Shown here in pieces: positions 46,670 through 57,837 of a DNA stretch of 64,000 nucleotides. The translations under genes and the position numbers were made by a program. The first letter of the stretch is position 1. Every line of letters begins with the position of its first letter. A model generated the notes under the pieces. It saw nothing but the letters and a program-made list of their open reading frames with translations, had not been told where the DNA came from and ran no database searches. Source of the stretch: Ovis canadensis (lineage: Eukaryota > Chordata > Mammalia > Artiodactyla > Bovidae); the NCBI RefSeq assembly GCF_042477335.2, contig NC_091246.1:18163001-18227000 (forward strand), read 5' to 3'.

Positions 46670-46786
46670 ATGACCAGCCACAGCGTCCCTGCTGTGAGCT
46701 CCAGCCACTTCCTTCCCAGGCTCCCGAGCCTCACGCAGGCTGCTGTGGTGCTGGCTGAGGTAACATGGCTTATTGGCCTCAGCTGA
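46670..46786 (+). other. Upstream ORF overlapping the ABCA1 start codon
   Basis: An ATG three bases into exon 2 opens a 38-codon frame starting MTSHSVPAVS and ending TWLIGLS, with TGA at 46784-46786. It is in a different frame from ABCA1 and overlaps the main ATG at 46765 by 22 bases. Its own context is weak (T at -3, A at +4), whereas the main start is strong, which suggests leaky scanning. The human mRNA, as I recall it, has a comparable overlapping frame ending at the same TGA. A role in limiting ABCA1 translation is inference. Confidence 0.6.
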
Positions 46787-46830
46787 GATTGCTGCTGTGG
46801 AAGAACCTCACTTTCAGAAGAAGACAAACA
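46765..46830 (+). CDS. ABCA1: ABCA1 coding exon 2: codons 1-22
   Basis: This exon starts the coding sequence of ATP-binding cassette transporter A1, the plasma-membrane pump that moves phospholipid and cholesterol to apolipoprotein A-I and so begins HDL formation. The 22 codons read [10 protein letters not shown], then LWKNLTF and RRRQT. They give the short cytosolic N-terminus, with a basic RRR cluster before the first membrane helix. The start is in strong context (AACATGG) and matches the established full-length human start. The exon ends between codons (phase 0), as in human. One oddity is codon 3, TAT (Tyr). Human ABCA1 has Cys there, and that Cys is reported to be palmitoylated. Codons 23 onward continue in exon 3 about 14 kb downstream. 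The full protein is about 2,260 residues, so this is only the extreme N-terminus. Confidence 0.97.
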
Positions 46831-46916
46831 GTAAGCCTGGGTTTCTCCGGGGGTTCTCTCCTGCTTTTCTTCCTGATTTTGATTTGGGAGTGAAGAAGGG
46901 GCGGAAAAGAGATTCT

Positions 46917-46985
46917 TCTTTTTTTTTTTTTTAACTTATTTCAATTGGAGGATAATTCCTTTACTACAGTATTGTTCTTCTTGGT
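46917..46985 (-). mobile_element. L1 3'-end fragment
   Basis: A T run followed by CAATTGGAGGATAATTCC and TACTACAGTATTG, like the fragment at 513. Confidence 0.5.
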
Positions 46986-47670
46986 TTTCTTAAGGGGATT
47001 GAATGTGTCTGGCCCTGGTGGACCCAGGACTGTGTGGGGTCATGATTTAGCTAGCCCTGTCTCTTATCATACGAGGCAGATTTGCAACCAGGTGGCAGTC
47101 ATAGCTTTGGTTTGTGCTAGTGCCCAGGCCTAAGTTCAGACGCCTGGAACCTGGCATACATTGCTGCTTGGCCATCTTACTCCTAACTTTTGCTGCAGCC
47201 CTGGGGGCTGCTTGGCTCTTCAAGAGCTCCTAATGGTCTGGGTGGTGGAGTTGAAGTGAGTTCATGGCCCAGCTCTTAGAGGTCAGAGACTGAATCTTTT
47301 AGTATGGGCTTTCCCCTTTCAGCTTGGACTGCGAGCCTGGAGGAATACAAAACAGATTTGTTTTATTTCTGTGGAGGGTACTATGCCATTCACTTCTGGA
47401 TGAGACAGTGATCCTTTCAAAAACCCTGAGAATACCATCTTTAACACTCAGTAAATGATATTTTTCTGTGAGAAGGTACAAACTATAAGGCCTGGAGATT
47501 TCTCTGAAGCTCTGGTATCAGCTCTTGGTTTCTCCCTCCCTGAACACCCCTGGAGGTCCTGTCTGATCTCCTGTGTTTAGCCACACCCTCTCTATAGTTG
47601 ACTTCTAAATGTCTGTTTCCTGCCCTGCATTTTTTCCTGAATTCTAAGCCTACATCCCCTTTTGGCTGTC
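46986..47670. other. Intron 2 sequence without recognised features
   Basis: No gene or clear repeat was recognised. Confidence 0.5.
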
Positions 47671-47944
47671 CTCTGGAGAAGGCAATGGCAACCCACTCCA
47701 GTACTCCTGCCTGGAAAATCCCATGGGCGGAGGAGCCTGGTGGGCTGCAGTCCATGGGGTCGCTAAGAGTCGGACACGACTGAGCGACTTCCCTTTCACT
47801 TTTCACTTTCATGCATCGGAGAAGGAAATGGCAACCCACTCCAGTGTTCTTGCCTGGAGAATCCCAGGGACGGGGGAGCCTGGTGGGCTTCCGTCTCTGG
47901 GGTCGCACAGAGTTGGACACGACTGAAATGACTTAGCAGCATGA
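47671..47944 (+). mobile_element. Bov-A2 dimeric SINE
   Basis: Two Bov-A monomers in tandem. Both contain GGCAACCCACTCCAGT and a GACACGACTGA end, and a TTTCACTTTTCACTTTC linker joins them. The dimer form is typical of ruminants. It ends GACTTAGCAGCATG. Confidence 0.92.
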
Positions 47945-48513
47945 AGCGTAACACATCTGCAACAGAAGTGACCATCCTCTTTAGACTCAAAGAGCCATAA
48001 GGAATCTTGGAGATAACTTAAGGGATCTTGGAGATAAACTTCACTGTTTCTGAAACTAGACTAATGCTGGCCCTTCTTTAAAAGAACAAATATGTCAAAG
48101 TCCCCTCGTGTTCACTGAACATATTTTTTATTATAATGTTACGTGAATATGTACATATGTGAAACTAGATATAAACCCCTTATTCTTATAGATTGTCATG
48201 CAAACATATGACCTATACAGACTTATAAATTAAGTGCAAACAAAACTGCAGAACCAGTACAGTTCAAATTAACACTGTTAGTGTAGTAAGGCGACTGACA
48301 CTGTTTGAAGGCAACAGTGTGACTATGGTAGTGAACACTTATTTGTTTGAGTTTGGACAGTCTATATTACCATGTGTTAATGATTCCGTTTTCCAATGAC
48401 TTTCCAATTTTTCCAGTGACTTTCGTTGGATATCATTTGCTTTCATTTGGTCCAGTCTCATCATTCACAAATTGCTTCTGCATCTGTGCCTTTCTCATTG
48501 GTCTACTGCAATT
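47945..48513. other. Intron 2 sequence without recognised features
   Basis: Nothing recognised apart from a near-tandem ATCTTGGAGATAA duplication at about 48004-48039. Confidence 0.5.
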
Positions 48514-48526
48514 ATATTGGTGCTAA

Positions 48527-48727
48527 AGTGAAGTCGCTCAGTCTTGTCCGACTCTTTTCAACCCCATGGACTGTAACCTACCAGGCTCCTCCGTCCATGG
48601 GATTTTCCAGGCAAGAGTACTGGAGTGGGTTGCCATTTTCTTCTCCAGGGGATCTTCCAAACCCAGGGATCGAACCCAGGTCTCCCGCATTGTAGGCAGA
48701 CACGTTTACTGTCTGACCCACCAGGGA
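48527..48727 (-). mobile_element. Bov-tA SINE with perfect 13-bp target-site duplication
   Basis: A reverse-strand full copy between two identical ATATTGGTGCTAA repeats (48514-48526 and 48728-48740). It is one of the clearest recent insertions in the window. Confidence 0.94.
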
Positions 48728-48740
48728 ATATTGGTGCTAA

Positions 48741-49099
48741 CACAATGGCAAACACAAATAGAAACTTAGACTTGTGATCTTGTGCCAGAACTTGGTTGTA
48801 AAGTAGGCATTCAGAAAATCCAGGTATGTTTATTTCCTTAGATGACCATTGAAATGAAAACACAAAGTGTTTAAAATCCCGACAGAGAACTCATATAATC
48901 CCTCATGAAATTATATATATTATTTGTATACATATACTAGTTTGAGAAACACTGACTTTTCAGTCCCTCATATTACATGCAGGGAGCTGAATCCCAAAGT
49001 CACTTAATGAGAGAGTAGGAACTAAAATTTATGCATCCTATCTGTCTTGATAATAATAATCATACTAAAATATAATGATATTATATAATATATAATATA
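48741..49099. other. AT-rich intron 2 sequence
   Basis: No gene. Ends in a TATAATA-rich low-complexity stretch at about 49070-49105. Confidence 0.5.
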
Positions 49100-49345
49100 A
49101 TAAAAGCAAACACTTAGATTGCACTTCCATGTACTAGGCACTAAAGAGAATTGTTAACTAGATTAATCCTTTTAAGATCCACAAAGTACTGTTGTTTCCC
49201 TGTAACACAAAATGCTATTGTGTTATAACTGGGGAACTTAAATCACAGAGAGAATATAAGTAATTTGTCTGAGTTTCACACTGCTAGTCAGGGGCGTATG
49301 TAGTGTTCAGTTCTAAATAATCTGACTCTAGAGTTGGCTCTCTAA
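49100..49345 (+). mobile_element. MIR SINE
   Basis: CTTCCATGTACTAGGCACTA, then GGGGAACTTAAATCACAGAG and TTTGTCTGAGTTTCACACTG. Confidence 0.65.
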
Positions 49346-51499
49346 ACCACTGTCAGATTGCTCTTCAGTGGTATTAGTTTTTCTATCTTCAGTCTCAACA
49401 TCTTGAAGTTTCTAACCTTTTCCTTACCTTTGTCCCTGCCTCCCACAGCTGTACCCAGGCCCTGGTGTTCCCAAGACCTATATATTCATTTCCTAATCTC
49501 ATTTCTTAGCTACTCTGTGGTCCAGGTCCCCAGTCTCTTCTTATCATGTTGGCAGCAGGCCATGTGATGGGGAACTGTCTTTGCTGTGCTGTGTCTATTA
49601 GCCAGTGAGTAATGGAAAGAACTATATCATCTTAGTAATGCAAAGTCTCAAGCCCAAACCTGTCATTTTACAGATAAAGCAGGGAAGGGATGTCCCCAAG
49701 GTCAACTAAGGAATCAGGAGCACAGGGTCCCAGAACAGGATTTGGGATTGGGCCATCCAGACTGGGCTAGTGTCTGTTAGTCTTGCTGCTTCTTGCTCAA
49801 TATTGCTTATCAGTTTAAAAAGAGCTACAATTAGAGAGATAGGCAGCCTTCATAAAAGGCAATTTTTGGCCCTGTGGCAGAGTTCTTATTGAAGGGGAAG
49901 TAAGACATAGTATTCTGACGCAGAAGGAGTTCTTTGGATATACACCTACGGTCTGCTAGCTTGTCTGCCTTACCTTCCTTCCTGATTTTCTACAGGAAAT
50001 GTGTTTTGCCCAAACTAGAAAAAAAAAAAAGGTGATTTATTTCAGGTTGCAGAAGTTTAGGGTGTCAGGGTTGGAAAGATCTGACCTGACCCTTGTACAG
50101 TTGATGGGAATGGGGTTTCAGGTGTGGGGCAGGGGGTCCTGAGTGGATCAGTCATAGTAACACCAGAATCAATTTCCTGATGGCCCTAGAGGCACAAGTT
50201 CTTTTGAGCAGGCTTTGCCTTATTTGCACAGGAGGTTTAATACCCAGGGATCTCAAGTGCTGGCTGTCCCATGTTTAATACCCATGGATCTCAATTGCTT
50301 CCCAGTCCAAATGGCTTGGATCTATAGATATATTGATTGTAGACAGTGAAACCTGTTTAGGGTCTTGGTTCCACACTGTTAGCTCAGAACATGCCCTGCC
50401 CTGTAGGCAGGGGAAGGAGTTAGCAGCTCCATGACAGTTCTCACCTACAGTGTACAGAATCCTTGCTTAATTTCCCCCTCAGAGATCCTGGATGTACTCG
50501 CTTGGCTCCATAGCTTGGCACTGGGGATATGCTTAACAAGCATTTGCTCAGTGAGGGGTGAATGTGTTAAATGGGCCATTAGTTTATAGATCTTGAGGAG
50601 GTGCCCCTGCTAGAGGGGCCGCATGTGCAGGGAGACCGGAAGAAGATGTAGGAGCTGGGTGCTGAACAGTAAACCCCAGAGCAACCTTCTTGAAAGGTGG
50701 CCATTTGCTCATTCACTCTGTGTCCTCATTTGCTAATGAATTTGGGGGACCTCTTTTCTTGTGCCCCCATTATGCAGACTCATGGGGACCATCAGCCAGG
50801 GGTAGCTTTCTGCTGCTCCTGCTGCTCCTGTTAGGCAAAGAATACATTGAAAATGAGTTGCGTAAGTGGGGTGCAAAGCTCAGTTTGGGTACAAAGTAAC
50901 AGTTAACTTGTGTGGGTGGTGGTCAGTGAGCACAAATAGGGCTTGGGACAGGAAAGGCGAGGGGCTTCGGAGTTCTCTGGATCCCCATCTGGTTTTAGGC
51001 TGAGCCAGACATCAAGGTCCCTGTGGAACAGATGGGACAGAATATGGCCGTATGGCCTTTCTTTTTTGCCTTTGGTGTTAATTTTCTCACTTAGATCTGT
51101 TTAGCCATGTGGCTGAGAAAATAGATAATTTTAATTTCTGCATATTTTAGAGTATCAATATTTGGGTACTGTTCAGTGACAAGGAATAAGCAATCAAATA
51201 AATACAAATTGAGTCCTCATTTAAGAGCCACTGGAGAATTTTACATGGTAGATGCAAACTAACCCTCCCAGCTTCCAGTTTCGCCTGATACATTTCTTCC
51301 CTGTCCTTAGTTCTGGCCTGGCAATGCTGGTTCAAATCCAGCTAATAATTCTAATTATTATCTGATTTTAATTCAATTCTAATTCCAGCGTGGCCACTAT
51401 ATGCCTTAATGGCTTGCTGCTGCTGCTTAATGGCTTAGGGAAACTCATTTTCCCTGACTTTTAGTTTCCCCTTCTATGGAATGAGGACAGTTAGCACAA
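49346..51499. other. Intron 2 sequence without recognised genes
   Basis: No gene. Contains a local duplication at about 50234-50296 and an A run at about 50020-50031. Confidence 0.5.
51405..51436. repeat. GCT micro-insertion flanked by an 11-bp direct repeat
   Basis: CTTAATGGCTT occurs exactly twice (51405-51415 and 51426-51436) around GCTGCTGCTG. Confidence 0.85.
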
Positions 51500-51965
51500 A
51501 TAGCCATTTATTGTTTCCTTTGAATAAATATTTGCTAAGCATCTACTGCATGTAAGACAGTGTCCTGGGTGTACAGTGGTGAATCAGACAGGCAGGATCC
51601 CTGCTTTCATAGAGCTTACAGTTCAGCCAGGAAAGCAGATATGAAGCATGTTGTCACGTAAGTAGAAATATCATAGCTGTGGTAAGTGCTGTGAAGGAAA
51701 AAAAAAGAAACTGTCCTACTATGTCAGTTACCACTAGACTGTGGGTAGGGACTTAATTTAGAATGAAAGGTCATGACATTTAACCTGAGTGCCTTGATGT
51801 TTAAGCAGCAGTTAGCCAGGGAAAGATCAGGAGCTCAGCCACTGGGGCACTGGCTTCCAGGCAGAGAGACAGGGTGTGAAGGCCACGTACCTAATGCATG
51901 TCCTGGAGCCAAGGGACAGGAGCACCAGTGGCACTGAAGGAAGACTGGCTGCGGGTGAGCTGGGA
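51500..51965 (+). mobile_element. Ancient L2-like fragment
   Basis: AGCATCTACTGCATGTAAGA, TCATAGAGCTTACAGTTCAG and GTAAGTGCTGTGAAGGA lie in the order of an old L2 copy. Confidence 0.6.
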
Positions 51966-52147
51966 GTCGGCAGGGTCAGGTCATGGAGCTGGCAGAGGAC
52001 AGCTTATTTTTATATAATGTGCAAAAGGAGTCCCCCGAGGTAGGTAGGTCATGATGACGAGGATCAGATTGTGTGGTCCTTGGCACTGAGGGGACCTGAA
52101 GGATGACAGCCTGAGCATATGCATGTGCCAGTTTGTGCTCTGTTTTT

Positions 52148-52347
52148 GGGCTTCCCAGGTGGCCTCGCCATAAAAAACCCGCATGCCAGTACAGGAGACA
52201 TGAGACTCGGGTTTGATCCTTGGGTTGGGAAGATCTCCTGGAGGAGGGCACGTATTCTTGCCTGGAAAATTCCATGGACAGAGGAGCCTGAGTGGCTACG
52301 GTCCATGGGGTCGCGAAGAGTCAGACATGACTGAAGCGACTTAGCAT
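52148..52347 (+). mobile_element. Bov-tA SINE
   Basis: Head GGGCTTCCCAGGTGGCCTC, body TTGGGAAGATCTCCTGGAGG, tail CTGAAGCGACTTAGCATGG. Confidence 0.9.
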
Positions 52348-53174
52348 GGCATGTGTGTTGTGTATTTCCAAATAATCTTCATATTATAATAATTATGATT
52401 CTTGATGTATAGGTTGTATTTTATACTTTTGAAAGTACTCTTGTACCTGTTATCTTCTTGATTTTCACAGCAATCCTGAGAGGTATTCATTACAATTTCT
52501 GTTTCATAGATGAAGGAAGTATTATAAATTAGTACATCATTAAGAGGAGGGACTAGAAGTTTTGACCCCAAATCTACCATGGGATAATGCCAGTGACATT
52601 CCTGGTAGCAATACAGGGATCCATGCAGTTTTCATTTTATAACCTCATACATTATTGCCAACATTGAGATATTTCTTGTGTTTGCCATTATAAGTAAGTT
52701 ACTATAAAGATTTTATACATACAACCTTTTCTTATTTTTATATTATTTTCTTAGGCCGGAATCTCAGGAGTATGATTACTAGGTCAAAGGGAAGTGGCCC
52801 TTGACATATATGGTCAGATGTCCTTCCAAAGATCAAACCAATTGAAAAATCCAGTGTCTCTGCATGAAGCTTTACAGTTGTGGGAGGGTAGGCCTGGCTT
52901 TCATATTTGTTTTTCCCTTCAGCATTTCTCTGATTTGATCTTTTAAGATTTCAGTTTAATTTAATTGAAGTGTATGTTGAAAAGTGTTCACTGTGATGCT
53001 GACAGAGCCTAGAGTGTGCCATTGCTTTGATGAATTTTCTGTTATCTTGGGAAACTCACTATCTCATGTTTCCTTCTTTACTTCTCAGAATAGTCTTCCA
53101 TATTTTCATCAGTTTTTCCCCATTGAATCCTATTACCTTATCAAATTCTAGAAGTAGCCTAGTGCTATTTTAAT
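52348..53174. other. Intron 2 sequence with old L1M traces
   Basis: A short old L1-like stretch (GGAATCTCAGGAGTATGATT, then TAGGTCAAAGGGAAGTGGCC) at about 52640-52870, otherwise nothing recognised. Confidence 0.45.
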
Positions 53175-53353
53175 GTCTCAGGGACATTGGATAATGTCTA
53201 GAGACATTGTTTGGTTGTTACAGTCCTGGGTAGGGTGGTTGGTGTCTACTGGTAGAGGCCAGGGATGGAGGGGAACATTCTACCATTCATAGGAGAACCC
53301 CTCACAACCATTATCTGGCCCCCTATGTCAAAAGTTGAGAAGTACCCTGCTCT
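53175..53353 (-). mobile_element. MER5A DNA transposon remnant
   Basis: A hAT-Charlie MITE. AATGTCTAGAGACATTGTTT, GGTAGAGGCCAGGGATGGAG and AACCATTATCTGGCCCCCTA match the reverse strand of MER5A in order. Confidence 0.85.
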
Positions 53354-53636
53354 AGAAGTGCTTGTGCATTATATCCCCATGTTGTTGCTGAGGAGTAATG
53401 AGAGGGGAAGTCCCCAGAGCAGCTCAGTGTAGCTGTTTACTTAATCAGCAGAATTTTAATTTTAATACCCAATCTGAAATAAGGTTTCTGGGTTTCTGAC
53501 TTTGTTAAGAAGCACCTTTACAAAAACAGTGTTCCTCTCCATTTCTTCCACTCTGTGGTGGGGGCAGGCATGGAGGGAGGCGAATACATAATAGAGTAAG
53601 ATTCAAAAGTGTGTAACCATAGTGTGTGTGTAACAA

Positions 53637-53745
53637 AGTGAAGTGAAGTCGCTCAGTCGTGTCCAGCTCTTTGCGACCCCATGGACATCAGGCTCCTCCG
53701 TCCATGGGATTTTCTAGGCAAGAGTACTGGAGTGGGTTGCCGTTT
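53637..53745 (-). mobile_element. Bov-A-type SINE fragment at the 5' edge of BovB
   Basis: GAAGTCGCTCAGTCGTGTCC to ACTGGAGTGGGTTGCCGTT in reverse orientation, without the tRNA head. It abuts BovB sequence directly. Confidence 0.85.
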
Positions 53746-56655
53746 AGTGTGGGTGAATTTAACTCAGGTGACCAATACATCTACTACTGTGGGCAGGAAT
53801 CCCTTAGAAGAAATGGAGTAGCCATCATAATCAACAAAAGAGTCCAAAATGCAGTACTTGGATGCAATCTCAAAAATGACAGAATGATCTCTGTTCATTT
53901 CCAAGGCAAACCATTCAAAATCACAGTAATCCAAGTCCATGCCCCAATCAGTAATGCTGAAAAAGCTGAAGTTGAATCATTCTATGAAGACCTATATGAC
54001 CTTCTAGAACTCACACCCAAAAAAGATGTCCTTTTCATTATAGGGGACTGGAATGCAAAAGAAGAAAGTCAAGACATACTTGGAGTAACAGGCAAATTTG
54101 GCCTTGCAGTACAGAATGAAGCAGGGCAAAGGCTAATAGAGTTTTGCCAAGAGAACGCACTGGTCATAGCAAACACTCTCTTCTAACAACACAAGAGAAG
54201 ACTCTACACATGGACATCACCAGATGGTCAATACCAAAATCAGATTGATTATATTCTTTGCAGCCAAAGATGGAGAAGCTCTATACAGTCAACAAAAATA
54301 AGAGCAGGAGTTGAACTCCTTATTGCCAAATTCAGACTTAAACTGAAGAAAGTAGGGAAACCACTAGACCATTCAGGTATGACCTAAATCAAATTCCTTA
54401 CAATTATACAGTGGAAAGTGAAAAGTGAAGTTGCTTAGTCGTGTCTGACTCTTTGTGACCTCGTGGACTGTAGCCTACCAGGCTCCTCCATCCATGAGAT
54501 TCTCCACGCAAGAGTACTGGAGTGGGCTGCCATTTCCTTCTCCATGGGATCTTCCCTACCCAGGAATTGAACCCGGGTCTCCCACATCATGGGCAGACGC
54601 TTTAACCTCTGAGCCACCAGGGAAGCCCTTATACAGTAGAAGTGGAAAATAGATTTAAGGGACTAGATCTGATAGACAGAGTGCCGGATGGACTATGGAT
54701 GGAGGTTCATGACCTTGTACAGGAAACAGGGATCAAGACCATCCCCAACCAAAAGAAATACAAAAACACAAAATGGCTGTCTGAGGAGGCCTTAAAAATA
54801 GCTGTGAAAAGAAAAGAAGCAAACAAACAAAGGAGAAAAGGAAAGACATAAACATCTGAATGCAGAGTTCCAGAGAATAGCAGGGGAGATAAGAAAGCCT
54901 TCCTCAGTGATCAGTGCAAAGAAGTAGAGGAAAACAATGGAATGGGAAAGACTAGAGATCTCTTCAAGAAAATTAGAGACACCAAGGGAACACTTCATGC
55001 AAAGATGGGCTCAATAAAGGACAGAAATGGTATGGACCTAACAGAAGCAGAAGATATTAAGAAGAGGTGGCAAGAATACACAGAACTGTACAAAAAAAGA
55101 TCTTCATGACCCAGATAATCATGATGGTGTGATCACTCACCTAGAGCCAGGCATCCTGGAATGTGAAGTCATGTGGGCCCTTGAAAGCATCACTACGAAC
55201 AAAGCTAGTGGAGGTGATTGAATTCCAGTTAAGGTATTTCAAATCCTAAAAGATGATGCTATGAAAGTGCTGCACTCAATATGTCAGGAAATTTGGAAAA
55301 CTCAGCAGTGGCCACAGGACTGGAAAATGTCGGTTTTCATTCCAATTCCAAAGAAAGGCAATGCCAAAGAATGCTCAAACTACCATGCAATTGTACTCAT
55401 CTCATACGTTAGCAAAATAATGCTCAAAATTCTCCAAGGCAGGCTTCAACAGTACGTGAACTGTGAACTTCCAGATGTTCAAGCTGGATTTAAGAAAAGG
55501 CAGAGGAACCAGAGATTAAATTGCCAACGTCTGTTGGATCATTGAAAAAGCAAGAGAGTTCCAGAAAAACATCTATTTCTGCTTTATTGACTATGCCAAA
55601 GCCTTTGACTGTGTGGATCACAATAAACTGTGGAAAATTCTGAAAGAGATGGGAATACCAGACTACCTGGCCTACCTCCTGAGAAATCTGTATGCAGGTC
55701 AAGAAGTAATAGTTAGATCTGTACATGGAATAGCAGACTGGTTCCAAATTGGGAAAGGAGTACATCAAGGCTGTATATTGTCACCCTGCTTATTTAACTT
55801 ATATGCAGAGTACATCATGAGAAATGCTGGACTGGATGAAGCACAAGCTGGAATCAAGATTGCCGGGAGAAATATCAATAACCTCAGATATGCAGATGAC
55901 ATCACCCTTATGGCAGAAAGTGAAGAAGAACTAAAGGACCTCTTGATGAAAGTGAAAGAGGAGAGTGAAAAAGTTAGCTTAAAACTCAACATTCAGAAAA
56001 CTAAGATCATGGCATCTGGTCCCATCACTTCATGGCAAATAGAAGGGGAAACAATGGATACAGTGACAGACTTTATTTTCTTGGACTCCAGAATCCCTGC
56101 AGATAGTGACTGCAGCCATGAAATTAAAAGATGCTTGCTCCTTGGAAGAACAAGGAAGAAGCTATGACCAACCTAGAAAACATGTTAAAAAGCAGAGACG
56201 TGACTTTGCCAACAAAGGTCCATCTAGTCAAAGTAGTCATGTATGGATGTGAGAGTTGGACTATAAAGAAAGCTAAGCACAGAAGAATTGATGCTTTTGA
56301 ACTGTGGTATTGGAGAAGACGCTTGAGTCCATTGGATACTAAGGAGATTCAACCAGTCAGTCCTAGAGGAAATCAGTCCTGAATATTCACTGGATGGACT
56401 TATGCTGAAGCTGAAACTCCAATACTTTGGCCACCTGATGCAAAGCACTGAATCATTTGAAAAGACCCTGATGCTGGGAAAGATTGAGGGCAGGAGGAGA
56501 AGGGGACAACTGAGGATGAGATGGTTGGATGGCATCACCGACTCAACAGACACGTTTGAGTAAGCTCTGGGTGTTGCAGAAGCCTGGCTTGCTGCAGTCC
56601 ATGTGGTCTCAAAGAGTTGGACACGTCTGAATGATTGAACTGAACTGAACTGAAT
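53746..56655 (+). mobile_element. BovB LINE, largest copy, degenerate and split by a SINE
   Basis: RTE-class retrotransposon with an APE-type endonuclease followed by a reverse transcriptase. The endonuclease part includes FIIGDWNAK before a stop at 54184-54186. The reverse transcriptase part shows WPQDWKMSVFIPIPKKGN and CFIDYAKAFDCVDH. The catalytic NNLRYADDITLMAE has YADD at 55889-55900 inside a 184-codon open stretch. The 3' end has the repeated GAACTGAACTGAAC tail. Stops and frame changes (for example near 55218 and 55543) make it inactive, and the 5' end is missing. BovB is known to have entered ruminant genomes by horizontal transfer. Coding pieces here are transposon relics and not host genes. 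Confidence 0.95.
54413..54628 (-). mobile_element. Bov-tA SINE nested in BovB
   Basis: A reverse-strand full SINE between two copies of TTATACAGT (54404-54412 and 54629-54637). The BovB sequence continues across it, so the SINE inserted after BovB. Confidence 0.93.
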
Positions 56656-57109
56656 CATAAAGTGTCTGTCTTATTTCCAAGCTATTTATGAAGGCCTACT
56701 TGAAGTAAAAATGCTAAGTTTAGAGATGGGGGATGAAATCTGATTTTGATAATAAGTGCAACCAAAATGGCATTCCATATGTAGAACCAGAAGTCAAATT
56801 AGGTTTCAAGAGGGAAGCTATTGGTAAAGAAAAACCTGGAACATCTCCCTGAGTTTAGAAGGCAAATTCTGTATTCAGTGACAGAAATCATTTTAGAAGT
56901 TCAGAGTAAAAGTGCATGGCTAGAATTGTCTTTTATGAGTTCTCTGGTTTGAGTGCTGTCTCTTGGAGATAGTCTCTTCATTAATACATGTTAGTGTCTC
57001 AGCTCAGTAAGGCTTATAAGGATCAAAAATCTAGATACTCTGGTAATGGGGCAGGGGATAAGGAGATTGGGGTACATAGTGGTTTAAAACACACCCTTGA
57101 GTTGGACTG
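56656..57109. other. Intron 2 sequence without recognised features
   Basis: No gene or clear repeat was recognised. Confidence 0.5.
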
Positions 57110-57249
57110 GTTTTGAATTCTGGCACTATTTACCAAATTTGTATCCAAATTTATTAACTCTTTGAGCCTCATCTGTGAAATGAGATTTAGATTGTATTAA
57201 CAGGGTTGTTTGATGATTCACTGAGTTTATATATATAAAGCACTCAGAA
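57110..57249 (+). mobile_element. MIR SINE fragment
   Basis: AACTCTTTGAGCCTCATCTG and GGGTTGTTTGATGATTCACT are MIR-like, ending at the SINE target site. Confidence 0.6.
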
Positions 57250-57260
57250 CACTGATACAT

Positions 57261-57479
57261 GAACTCTAAGTCACTTCAGTTGTCTCTGACTCTTTGCGAC
57301 CCTATGGACAGTAGCCCACCAGGCTCCTCTGTCCATGGGATTCTCCAGAGAATACTGGAGTGGGTTGCCATGCCCTGCTCCAGGGGATCTTCCCAACCCA
57401 GGGATTGAACCCGCCTTTCTTAACATCTCTTGCATTGGCAAGCAGGTTCTTTACCTCTAGCACCACCTGGGAAGCCCTG
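57261..57479 (-). mobile_element. Bov-tA SINE with target-site duplication
   Basis: A reverse-strand copy between CACTGATACAT (57250-57260) and CACTGATGCAT (57480-57490), one mismatch. Confidence 0.92.
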
Positions 57480-57837
57480 CACTGATGCATCATGGTAAGA
57501 CCTATTTAAGTATTAGCTATCATTATTGTCGGTCTTGTTCTTACCTCTTTGCCTAGTCTGCTTATACTCAGTTGCTGGGAATGATTTGCAAGATATACTT
57601 TGTACTGTTTGCTGTCAGTACCATGGGAAAGATCCATTGTTTTTTTTTTTTCCCAGTCAATCAACATATTTTGAGCATCAGTTCCCCTGCGGTGTCCTAA
57701 ATGTGGGACTGCAGAGATGTCCAGGAACCCAAGACTTGATTCATTGAGTCAGATCAGTGCGTAGGAGGGCTGGTGAACACCAGATTCCTTTTAAGTGGCT
57801 GTCTTGAAAGGTATATGTCCCAAACATAGCTAGATGA

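Larger units (their letters stand above)
46667..46830 (+). other. ABCA1: ABCA1 exon 2 (end of 5' UTR plus first codons)
   Basis: The exon is 164 bases: 98 bases of 5' UTR followed by 66 coding bases. The acceptor TTTATCTTTCAG is pyrimidine-rich. The donor after AGACAAACA is GTAAGC. The UTR opens with TTAATGACCAGCCACAGCG, close to the human exon, so identity is secure. It carries an overlapping upstream ORF, listed separately. Confidence 0.96.
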
